Source: Scolanthus callimorphus
Lineage: Eukaryota > Cnidaria > Anthozoa > Actiniaria > Edwardsiidae
Direction: 5' to 3'
Length of the DNA stretch: 64,000 nucleotides
Assembly: GCA_033964015.1 (NCBI GenBank)
Contig: CM066912.1
Span: forward strand, 22,493,073 to 22,557,072
A program made the position numbers and the translations under genes. Under the pieces are notes generated by a model. It did not search any database, was not told the origin of the DNA, and saw nothing but the letters and a program-made list of their open reading frames with translations. Positions 22,001-34,000 of this stretch are shown one piece after another (position 1 is the first letter of the stretch; every line of letters starts with the position of its first letter).

Positions 22001-25000
22001 GATTTTCTTTCCCTGATGATGACCTCAGATGTTAGAAAACATAGTGCTCTCTCCTAACAACCTCCTTCTTTTCAAGTGGTAACTTTGCATACGAGGTAAC
22101 AGCAAAACAAATGCTTTTATAGCATTTTAGGGCCTGAACACAATACATCACACGTGCGTCACCCTGCGTCAAGCACTGGTCTCCGTGCGCAATTCCCACG
22201 TTATTTAAATCCTTGTTTATCGCCTTGCCCATCGCCACGACAACATATCTAACATCTCATTGGCCATTTTTGCTTTGCAAATTAGTACGAGATTACTAAT
22301 TTTCTGATTTAAATAATATAATATGATCAGTAATTACTCATTGGCAGTTGTAATTAGTATTTTGCAACACCCTTTCCTTTACTAATTGCCTCGGTCATAT
22401 ACGTGCGTCACCCAGCGTCAGGCATTGCGTCTCCGTGCGCAACACCCACATTAATTATTTCCTTGTTTATTGCCTTGCCCATGGCCAAAAAAACATATCT
22501 AACATCTCATTGGCCATTTTCACAGTTGCTAATTAGTACGAAATTGCTTATTTTCGTATTCTAATATATATTGTGATCACTGATTACTACTGATGAGTTG
22601 TGCTCAGTATTTCGCAACTCCCTTCCTTTCCTTAATAATTACCTCGGTCATTTGTCTACCCAACACGAAATTGTTCATTTCCTCATTCTAATTATATATT
22701 GTGTTCACAAATTACTAATTAGGAGTTGTGCTTAGAATTTCGGAAATCCCTTTCTTTAGTCATTTCCTCGGTCAATTCCAAAACCCGACAGATGTTTGTC
22801 ATCACTTAATGCAGAAATACCAAGTGGAAATCGCTTGAATTAAGGTTACAGGATACATTCGCGGCCTTCTATTTGCGAATTTTCGAAAATCACAGTTCTT
22901 CCTCATCAAGGCCTGATCTTTACTCTCTCGAAAAAAAATTCTTGAAATCTTAAAAGCAGCGTGAGAAATGTATAGAAAACTAGAAATGCCCGAGAAATAT
23001 GTCTTTCAATACAGGCGAGATAATCCTTTAATCCTATTGTGATGTCTACTCGGTTCAGCACACATCATTAGCATTTTCGCGTAACATACGGGACATTTAG
23101 GTGACTGTTATGGTCCGCCATATTTTGTCACACATTGTGCCGTTCTCTGGTTTAGTGTATAAGTGTCGTGTAGAAGCGATTTTTCTGGAAATTCTCTATT
23201 CTCAATCATGGGGAAGCGAAAATAGCTTAACCGCAGTCCTTGGGTCTCAAAGCGTGCGAAAGGAGTAAAAAAAGCCAAATCTTTAAGCTTTCAGGAGAAC
23301 ATGAAATAACAACTCGCTCTGTCTGACAAAGGCTCATGTTCGATCAACCCAATCCAAGGAATGCTGACGAAGAACAGCGGACAGAAGATCCACCAATTGC
23401 ATCAAGTTCGATGCAGATAAAGAATCGTCTGAAAGCCAAAGCGATTTGTCTTTGTCGTTTTTCTCGGCGCGCGCCTTTGCTTTGGTTTCGCTTTTCCCTT
23501 TTCAAAGTATGGGCACTTCTTAGAACTCGGTTTTGGACGTGGCTCAACCACACCGTTTGATTTCGAATTCCAAGACGATAATAAATGTTCGCTTTGACAA
23601 TTTAATACAAGAGACCGGAAGAAGCCTCATTATCTATTCCGCGCGAAAAAGTATGTCCTTGCTGGCACACCGGGGTGCCTGCCGTGATTGGCTGAAAGTG
23701 AAGTGCGTGATGACAAATTCGTCACTAATCCCTCTTATGTTTACACAATTTTAGAAGCCCAAAACTCGCCTTAAGATTTCGCTAAATCTAGTGCATAAAT
23801 GCTTTGATAGACCAACAGGTTTTAAACGGAATGCTTTGAAATTTTGCCATGAGATAGATAAATGGTTGGGGAGCAAAAGTGTGTCGGGCTTTTGTGAATT
23901 TCGCAGTATTTCAAAAATTATTTATCACGATAGGGTCCCAGTTAACTATTAAACACAAGATCAACTTGATCGTTCGATCATTCCTAAACAAAGCCTTCAA
24001 TTGAAAAAGCCCGACACACTTTTAGAGACAACAATGTGGTGATTGATATTGCGCAGTCAGATTTGCCAAGCATGTAAACTGCCGCGGCCTATCAAAGCGT
24101 TTATCAGGGGCGGTCGAAAACGCGGTTTTTGCTATGCGCCGTAAATAATTTTCATGAAACTGCTACAAAAGCTTAACAGCAGATAATTTCACATTTTATC
24201 TTTAAAATGATGTATTGGGTATGGCGATGCGCTGAATATTTGCGCCGCGACAAGGTTTTGAAAACGCACACCCAGCGAATGTATCCTGTAACCTTAAATT
24301 GCCATTGGCCATTTTCAGTGTTGCTAATTACTACGAAATTGCTAATTTCCTCATTCTAATTAAGTCCTGTTGTTCTACTTAAGTTACTACTTACGGATTG
24401 CGCGTAATATTTTGCAGCACCCTGATAAATTCCAAAACCCGATCAATGTTTTTTTCATTGTTGATAGCAGAAATTCCCATTGGTAATCACACTATTCCTG
24501 TTTCCTGGTAAGCTAAATCGCTTATTATTCCTGTGCGGCGATTTTCCCTTTTTTTTCTCTCGCAAAACCCTCCTATTTTTGTACTTTTAATATTTGTGTG
24601 TTTTTTCATACAAGAGAAATAGGTGAATTCAACATGCTAAAAAGGGCATTTCCGGCCTAGCAATATGCATGCAAAAAATTGTCGATTCTGATTGGTCAAA
24701 GGCAGAACCGTTAGATAGATAGATAGATTTTATTAAAGCATCGCAACCAGTAGGTTGAATTACGCCAGAAACATATAAGTGAGCTGAAACGGGTAACACA
24801 ATACATTGCTTTAATGCCAAGCTGCGGAATATTCGCAGAATATGAGCAGATTTTGAAAATAATGTTGTTGAAGGCTTCAAGTTGTTAAATGTTAGTATAT
24901 TATCACTTACCACTGTTGCTCTACTTTATTTAAGCGAAAAATGAGATATTATGAAGAGAAACCTGCTTGGGCTAGCAGTCGAGAGTTCATTATTGACCAA

Positions 25001-28000
25001 ATATTGTCATAAACTCGATACGAATAATCCACAGCTTGGTTCACCGTTACATGTTTCAACTAAGTTATATGTTTCTGATTACGCTAAATACATAAAATTG
25101 ATAAAATACTAAAATTGATTATAAACAAATGTAAAAATATATGAATATATTCGGTATTCTTCCAAAACATGGCTAAGCCTTCAAGGCATTATGAATAATT
25201 AACTAATGTTTAACGTTAATGTTTATTCCCTATGAATCGAGCGAGGAATACCACCATCATTAGACACGTACGAATTGCGGGAGAAAATCGTTGTAAACGA
25301 CTTCAGGTTTTTTTTTTTTGGGAAGTTCACCTAGCTCCGGGCAATTTTAAAATAACAAATCGAATTAACACGAATTAGTATGATTACTATGTACATTGCA
25401 ACCACATTGCAAAATGTCACGGCTTTTCAGCAAATATTAGAACATATGATCTAAGTAAACAGCTTACAGTGCTTGATGTTAATTTTTGAAATTAATATTA
25501 ATCAAATGGCTAGTAAATGGCCAGGATTCACAACCGGTAGAGGTTTTTTTTTTAAGTCACGGACGCGTAAATTACTCAGTATGGAACTACCGAAATCATT
25601 AACCGTCCCAAACTCGCCACGAACGATCGGTTGGTGTTTTATTGTGCAGTCGCAAAAAAAATCCCCCCCGCCCCTGTTGAGGACCCGTCACAGCTACAGA
25701 CCCTGGATTTGTTTTAATTTGAACAACCCACCTCCAGTGATTCCAGTGATTTTCTCATTACCGACCCTGGAATTTCGTATTTTAAGGGTGCCCACCCTGG
25801 AATTCCAAGCTCTACTTTGACCACCCACCCTGGAATTCCGAGCTCCATTTTGACCACCCACCCTGGAAATCAAGAGGTCCTCAACAGGGGGTGCAATTTT
25901 TTTTTGGCGACTGCCCATTTCGATCGACCCGCTTTTGCCCTCTCGGTTACTCATGAGACCATGAGACCACCTACACATACAGTGTTCAGAACTTAGAACA
26001 AGCTGAATTCATGTTGTTCCCTTTTTCTTTCTCGTTCCCTAATGCGCCTTGCATGTCGTATCTTGGCCTCGATTTCAATAGGTGTCAAGATAGTGCACAT
26101 GGGGACGCCACTATCGCTCGGGTCAATCTTGGCAGGGCTTTCTTCCCTGTCAAAGACCCTCCTTGAAAACTCCAGCTCCAGATTTATGTCCCTCATTGTT
26201 ATGCAGTTCTTGGCTACTTTGTTGTACTTTGTAACTTGGTTTGGCCATTCGCGGCGTAGGATCATGTCTGGAAAATATCACCTTGGTGTCATGTCCATCC
26301 AACTGCATGCTCTGTACCACTGGGAGTGCAGGATTTGGGCATCCATCTCTTTCCTCTGCATTCCTTCGTTATTTAGTTTGCTACGAAGGTAAACATTCCT
26401 GGCTTCTTCTATGCATCTTTGTTGATTTTTCTGCGCCCGTCTGACCGCTGAGGTAGAAGGCAGCATTCTGCAAGTCCTCCATTGGCTTGCACGCTTGAGA
26501 TATGCCACTTCGAATACTTTGAGACTTCCCTTGTATTGCTACCTTCAAGAAATGCGCAAGGGAAAACCTTTTTTTTTTTTGGTTTCCACAGTTTGAGCTG
26601 TTCTTGCTGTTTTTAGTTTCTTGTGAGGTTTTTTTTTCCAGCTATTTCTTTCGTTTTTATATACTCAAAAGACGTCATTGCCTGTAAAGAGGTCCAAATA
26701 AATGTATCGTTTCCCAACTGCACAGGAGTTTTGCCCAATAGCGCATCGACTGTTTAGATGACGAAAGGCTGAGTCTGTTTGGTCAATGTAGCGAATGTGG
26801 AGGCGTTTTTTAACATGCCAGAACGCGTTCGTAATGCGTCAACCACGCGTCATCCTACGTCAAGCTTTCAGGACGTGTTGGTAGTGCGTAAAAGCGTGCG
26901 TCTGCCTACGTCAACGCTAGCAACGGTTTTCTCATGCACTTCAGCAGAGCGAATGTCAGATGACTGCGGAAAGTAAACGAGACTTACTTTGTACTTACTC
27001 CTAAGGTTTTAATCAAAAATTGGGTGTTTACTTTGTTTTCGGTTTTACCACAGGCATATGTAAAACACTATTAAAACAAAATTCTAACTTGTTATTTAGA
27101 ACGAGACCATTATACGTCATCCTGTTTCAAGCCACCAGGTCGTGGCGTTAGAGCGTCAAAACTGCGTCATTCGTTTTCCTGTTTTTTTTTTTATATTGTT
27201 GTTTTTGTACCGTGCGTCATAATGCAATAATAGTTCAATATCCCTCCTACTATCTGATTAGCATTAGATATGGATAGAACCCGTGACGAGCAAGCCCGAA
27301 AGGGGGACCTAATGAGTTAGATACAAAAAGAAAATATGCCAAACCTACACGAGATATTTGGAAACAATTGAATTTGAAGAAAAGTCAAAGTCATCACGCA
27401 AGGAGGAGGAGGAGGAGCGCTATTCTGTAAGGAAGAGAATAGCCTTCCTCCTCCTCACAGAATGACCCTCCTCCTCACAGAATAGCTATCCTCCCCCTCA
27501 CAGAATGACCCTCCTCCTCACAGAATAGCCCTCCTCCTCACAGAATGACCCTCCTCCTCACAGATGACCCTCCTCCTCACAGAATGACCCTCCTCCTCAC
27601 AGAATGACCCTCCTCCTCGCAGATTGACCCTCCTCCTTACAGAATTGCCCTCCTCCTCGCAGAATGACCCTCCTCCTCACAGAATGACCCTCCTCCTCAC
27701 AGAATGACCCTCCACCACACAGAATGACCCTCCTCCTCACAGAATAGCTTTCCTCCTCCTCTTCCTCCTCTCACAGAATAGCCCCTCCTCCTCCCTCAGC
27801 CAAAATTAGTATTCCTCACCAAAAAAAGGGCTAAAATAGTGTGTGACTTCATTCTCACCATCCTCACCGGAAGTGAACTGCTGCTCACCGGCCACCCTTA
27901 AAAAAATAGAGTAATTCGGTGGGTCCTATACTACTGATGTAGAAGGGCAGAAAGACGCCGTGTTGATGCCGATACTGGGATGTTCGTAACAACCTGAACA

Positions 28001-31000
28001 TACCCCCTCCCTCCACCCCGGAATTCAAGGTTTCTATAGGACCACCCGCCCTAGAATTGGAGAAGTCATCAAATTGGGAATGGGCTTTTTAAGACTACTA
28101 TTAATAATAATTCCAGCCCAACGAGCACAAATAAAAAGTAAAGAAAAGTATTGAAACAGAAAAAGTAAAGAAAAGTATTGAATACAGTTAAGAAATAAAA
28201 CGATTTTTCTGTGCCTTCATAGAGTTTTGAAAACCGAGGCGTTTGTTTGGGAGAATTCGAGAGCAGATCATGAAGCACGAGACGAAGTCGAGTACTTCAT
28301 GTTCTGACTCGAGAATTCTCCCAAACAAAAGCCAAGGTTTTCAAAATTCTATGAAGGCACAGGAACAGTGTTTTATTTCTTTTATAAAATAACTTCTAAG
28401 ATCCGATATTTTCAAGCAATTTGCCGCGTTGTTGCGTCATTTCTATGACCTTCATAGAGTTTTGAAACAGCGCTCGACAAATCAGAGCGCGCGAACTATC
28501 TATTATTTTATAACAATAACTACAACATAGATTATACAGGATAATGGTTCACCTAATAAGGTCGCTTTTTCACGCCTAGCATGCACTACCATATTCCAAA
28601 GTACTTTTGCTTTAATGACTTGGACATATGTTTATCTTATTTTCGGTCGTCGTGTTAATTTGTAGGAGTTCCCTCCGCTTACCAGCAGAAGAAGATCCTG
28701 GAACTCGGATCCACTCTGAAACGAGAACAACTGATTGCAGGGCAAGAGAAGGAGAGACTGATCAGGGTAAATTTATTGAATGTTTTTTGCATTGACGTGG
28801 ATTGGAGTATTGTTATTGTAACCTCGTTTTTTATGCATACTTTGTAATCACTCCTATAGGTTTTATTCAGTACAGTGGTTATGCATTGCTTTAGCTTGCA
28901 TTGGAGTGAAATGGCGTATCGTTTAGCTTGCATTCGAGTGAAGTGGCGTAACTTGTTTATCCATGGTAGTTTATCAGTCACATTTTACTATGGTGTTTGT
29001 TGTCGTCGTTGTTTAATGATATGATACAAGCAGTATTGACTTTGCTCCTTACTTAAATTGTTTTGTTTATTCCAGGCAGAGGATGCTGCCAGACAAAGGA
29101 TAAAGATCTCAGTGAACTAATGGCTAGAATGGTCCAATATGAAAAGGTAGACCATAAATTGACCAATTGTATTTGGAATGATTTCGAGTTTCACGTCACT
29201 CTCTGAGCAAGAGTGGCGCCGCGCTATTGTGCTTTCGTCTCGCTTGTGAGAGTTTGGTTTTAGCTTTTCCCTTGTGCTGCGCATTTTTCCAAGAGCGGCG
29301 CAAGCCTAAGTAAAAGGATATTTCATGATTGCTTGGAGATACGAACTTCAACACAATAAGTTACAAGTTGTAACCAAGGTCATGGAAATACCAAATCGTC
29401 ATTTCGTGTTTTCCAAATCTAAGAAATGAGCATGTAGCACAGGCAAGGATGTTGACTTCACACGTGAAGAGATCAGATCCTCACGATATCAGGTTTAATA
29501 TGATAAATGTGAAATGTTGAACCGTTGGTATTGAAAATACCCTCGACGGATTCGATGTTGGCCTAGGGCGATAGCCAAATCACCGTACTTGACGTATTGA
29601 CGTGAATGGGCTGTTCCATTTAAGATCCGTTACTCTCCTATCGAGGAACCTTGAATTTCCATAGGTGTATTTGTCCCTGGAATATCCGCAGGGAAATATC
29701 CTGGAATTTCCACAGAACCTTTCTTTTAACCTGGAATTGTCACAGGGCATTCATTTGCAAGTTTGGAATCTCCACAGGGGACACAAGAATGGGGAATCTC
29801 CACAGGGATTATACAGATGCCTGGAATTACCACAGGGTAGAGCATTTTCCAAAAATTCGGAGTTCCTCTGGGGTGCGGCTATTTTTGTGGAACAGCCCAA
29901 TATGGGCCACTCATAGAGCTCTTCTTTTGTTTTAAGGGCGAATATGGTTTGAGCGAAGCCGTGCAAGAGATCAAAGATCACAAAGCCCAGTTACAGATAC
30001 GTGACCAGTAAGTGAGCTCCTTCGCAGTATCTCATTGCAATGGTAGCGCGGATTTCACATGAATGTCCAAAGTAAATCAGGCCGTTTTCTGTGCGTTTAT
30101 ATAGGTGGGCGCATCGTGACGTCATAGCCTGTCACGAAATCTTCAACTTTTGATACAGGCGTCCAAGTTAAAATCTATCCATACCACGGAAAAGATCACA
30201 TTGACATTAGTCAGAAAACCAATTTTTGAGCAGTAAAAGTTGAAGACCGGCCACGCTACGTCAAAAATAAAACGGTTTATAAAAAACATAAATATAATTC
30301 TAATATCTTTAATTAATAAGCTACCTAAAATCTAAAGTTTGCCCCCCCCCCCCCCCCCCCCCCCATAAAAACGTCTATACAAACCTCTGTAAAATACGGC
30401 TTGTTTACGTTTGTTTGCAAGGCTGAAACCGATCGGTCTCAAACTTGGCAGTTTTACTAATTTCAGCACGCTCTTTCCACTGCTTGTGGCAAATTTTAGC
30501 TAGCTAAGTCGTTGATAAAATTTTCTAATTTATAATTAGACCGAAAATGCGCCCCCCTATTGGTTGATGTTTTGCCAGGCAATCCGCAAGTCGTACTTAC
30601 TTGCGCCCTGATTGGTGTGTTGTTGAATGGATTACGTTCGTGATTGGCTTAGTGTATTTACGTGTCATTTAGTCACTCATCTGAAATCCGCTTTTAAAGA
30701 GAACGTCTTCCGGTGTCTTGGGATTCTGCCATTGTCGTTATGGGAAAGAAACCAAGAAATTGAACCGATGGGGTCTGCAACTCATTAGTGGCTGGCCTTT
30801 TTCCAGAGTGAATCATTCTGATTCGCTATATTTAGCTGTCATCCTTGGCGCCTGTAGTATCTGATAAGTCCGTCTCGGGCATAATCACAGTATCGCTGTT
30901 ATTCAATCATTAACACTTATTGGATGAGGCTGAGCATGATAGTGAGATTTGTCAACGCCGAGATGTGTGTTATCTGCCGAAGCGAGCTGAGGCGGATAAC

Positions 31001-34000
31001 ACTAACTCGAGGCGTTGACAAATCTCACTATCATGCGAAAACCGAATTCAATAATTGTTTTATTATTCAGCAACCAGGATTCTTACCTAGCTAAGTGAAG
31101 TCGACGATGAGGCCTTGCAAGGCGAAGCGGTTTTTTCAACTTCAGCTTACGTCCATTAGTATTTCCCTCTTCGTATTCAATTCAAATAGCCATTGTTGAT
31201 GTTTAGATATCCTGAGCAATGATCTCTCGGCAAAAGAATAGCAGATTCAACGAGAATATTGGCAAAATTGGCTTTCGCTTCCGAAATGAAAACCAACATG
31301 GCGGCCAAACCTATTGGCTTGCGTTATGACGTCATTAGAGTGCATCAATCGTAATGTCTGGAGTTTGACGTCACGACTGCGTGCCAACATATGCTTTCGC
31401 TGTGTACTCTTAGCAAATCAGCATCGAGATAGGGCATGCTTGAATAGTAATGTTGGTTATTCTTCAAAATTATTTTAAAAGCCGACGTTTTTGGTCATAG
31501 AAACTATGGCGCAGTTAGACATTTCATTTTTGGTCATTTCCGCTCTCTCATCTTGACTTTTATACTGCTCCATTACATCATGAAAATTGTTGAAATGATT
31601 TTATTTTATTTTATTTTTAAGAAACATCGAGTCTTTGACAGCAACTGTCAACAAGCTAAGTCTGGCTGTAAACGATCTTGAGATGGAGAACGAAGAGTTG
31701 CGGGAACGGCTAGGGATGGCCCGAGGGATCGACTCGACATCGAGGATATTAAAAGAAGAAGAAAATCAAGTCGGAGCAGTCTGCCGCACTCAACAGAGTC
31801 CTCGTAAAAGAGGTAGGTGCAACCCAGTTTGAATTTATTTGGAATTATCGACAGTCGTCAATTACAACAATTACAATTGTTGATAATTGTAAGGGTTATC
31901 GTATGCGATCGAAAGAACCTTAGTGTGCGTGTCAATAAAAGAGATGTAATGAGAAAACATATGATTCTCTCATATAACCAGCAGCAAAGCTGAGCTGAGC
32001 TTGTATTTAGTTGCAGCTTGTTTACTTCGTTTGTTTTGTTTTGATCATTGTCATTGTTCAAGCGTATATATTTTCCAATCTTTCTAATGATTCGTTCGAA
32101 AAACATTTGCAAAAGTCGATGCAGAATCTATATCCATCCGTCCTCTTTTCAAACGATAACGTTTGATCTCTCTAGTGTTCTAGAATCTATGCAAAGTCGC
32201 ACTTGTCTGTATGGGTTTAGAACAAGGATCACTCTTTTGGCTGTCTTCTTGATACTTATCATCTTGAAACGCGAATAGAAGACATTGATAGTTTAGTAAG
32301 ACAATTATTACGCTATGAAAAACGTCGATTTTCCTTCATATTTTCAGATCGAACGACTGGAAGAAGAACGTGTCAATCTAAAGAAGCAGTTAAGAAAGCA
32401 GGCAATGCACCGCGGAGAAAGGCAAGATAAAACGTTATTGCTATATCGCAGTAAGACTTTTCTCGTGTTTTGTTTACGTAAGTTAACGTAGTTTTAGTGT
32501 GAATGGGGTATTAGTTTGGTTTGGGTTTAGTTTTGAAACCTGTGCTATCAGTTACAAAGATGACACTCATCCGCTGAGGACTGGGAATTCAAGAATTTGC
32601 CATCAGAGTAGTTTTCCCAAAGAATACATACCGATGTTTGTTTGTTTGTCCCTGCTCCTCCTACTTTATTAGACCAGCACAAACTGACCGCTTCAGAACT
32701 TTTTGTAACCTTATTTAAGGTAATCATTGGAATTATTGTAACCTGTCCTCCGTCCTGGCGTGTTATATATAATATATTATTATTATTCAGCACATCGATG
32801 CACTGCCCAAATATGGTCATTGAGACGCCAATAGCTGTCTTCTTTACATGACATATATCCTGCGATATCCGTCTCTGAGGGAAATATGATGTGTTGAGCT
32901 CGTGATTTCATACGCAATTTTTTTTTTCTGGGATTTTTTTCTGCTATCGATATGCTGAATAATAAACCATTATCCTGCTCGATTTTTGCAGAATATCGTC
33001 TGATTAGTATCAAACGATATTCTGCGCAATCTCGCAGGATAATGGTTAATTATTATACAACTGTGACGTCATTTACCATATAAGGTCAAAATTGAGTGCA
33101 GATATGGAGCCGTATTACACGGCAAAAGCCGTATTACACTGTTGAAAGCCGTATTACACTGTAGGAAACGACAGAACCCAAAAATGGCGAGATTTCTACC
33201 CTAAGGTCAGGTAAAGTCAGATAGGCTTGATTCTTTGCATAGAGTATCCTTCTACAATAAGAAACAAATAGAAATGAGTATTTTTTTTCTAATTGATCCG
33301 TCTTTAGGATATGAGGAGTTACACTTTGGTTGCTGCAGCACTTTTTGACATTTTTTGTTAGAATTGTACAAATTTTGCCATAAAACGATGCAGTAACCAA
33401 AGTTTAGCAGCTGATATCTTAAAGACGGATCAATTAGAAACAAAATACTCATTTCTATTTGTTTTGTTTCTTATTGTATAAGGATACTCTATGCAAAGAA
33501 TCAAGCCTATCTGACTTTACCTGACCTTAGGGTAGAAATCTTGCCATTTTTGGGTTCTGTCGTACGAAACCGGTTACGAACCGGTTTTGCGCGCGCACTT
33601 GAATGGCTTCCCGATCGTGTGCTAGAGAAATCACATACGTTTTCTATTGAATCTTGAAAAGAAAATGAATATTTTTGCTCGTCGTATAATAAATAACTCA
33701 TGAGATGTTTTTTCATGTAATACTGGCGGTCATTTTACTCATTGCTCGCATTTTTCCTCATTTCCGCATCTCGTACAATATCCGCCCGTATTATATGAGA
33801 AAACATAGAATAAGATATATATATTCTCGATGTTGACATCAATGTATTTATTATTTATTTACTATGAACTGACCTATTCATGTAATTCAGATATTAACTG
33901 CGATAGGATAATAAACGAACACTGTTATTATTATTATTATTTCTCTAGTGTACAGGGACTTTCAAAGAGACGTTATCGACAAAACAAAATGTCCATATTA

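Noticed and set aside
27410..27790. CRISPR-like array
   Set aside because: Units are directly adjacent with no unique spacers, in a eukaryotic intron; it is a minisatellite.
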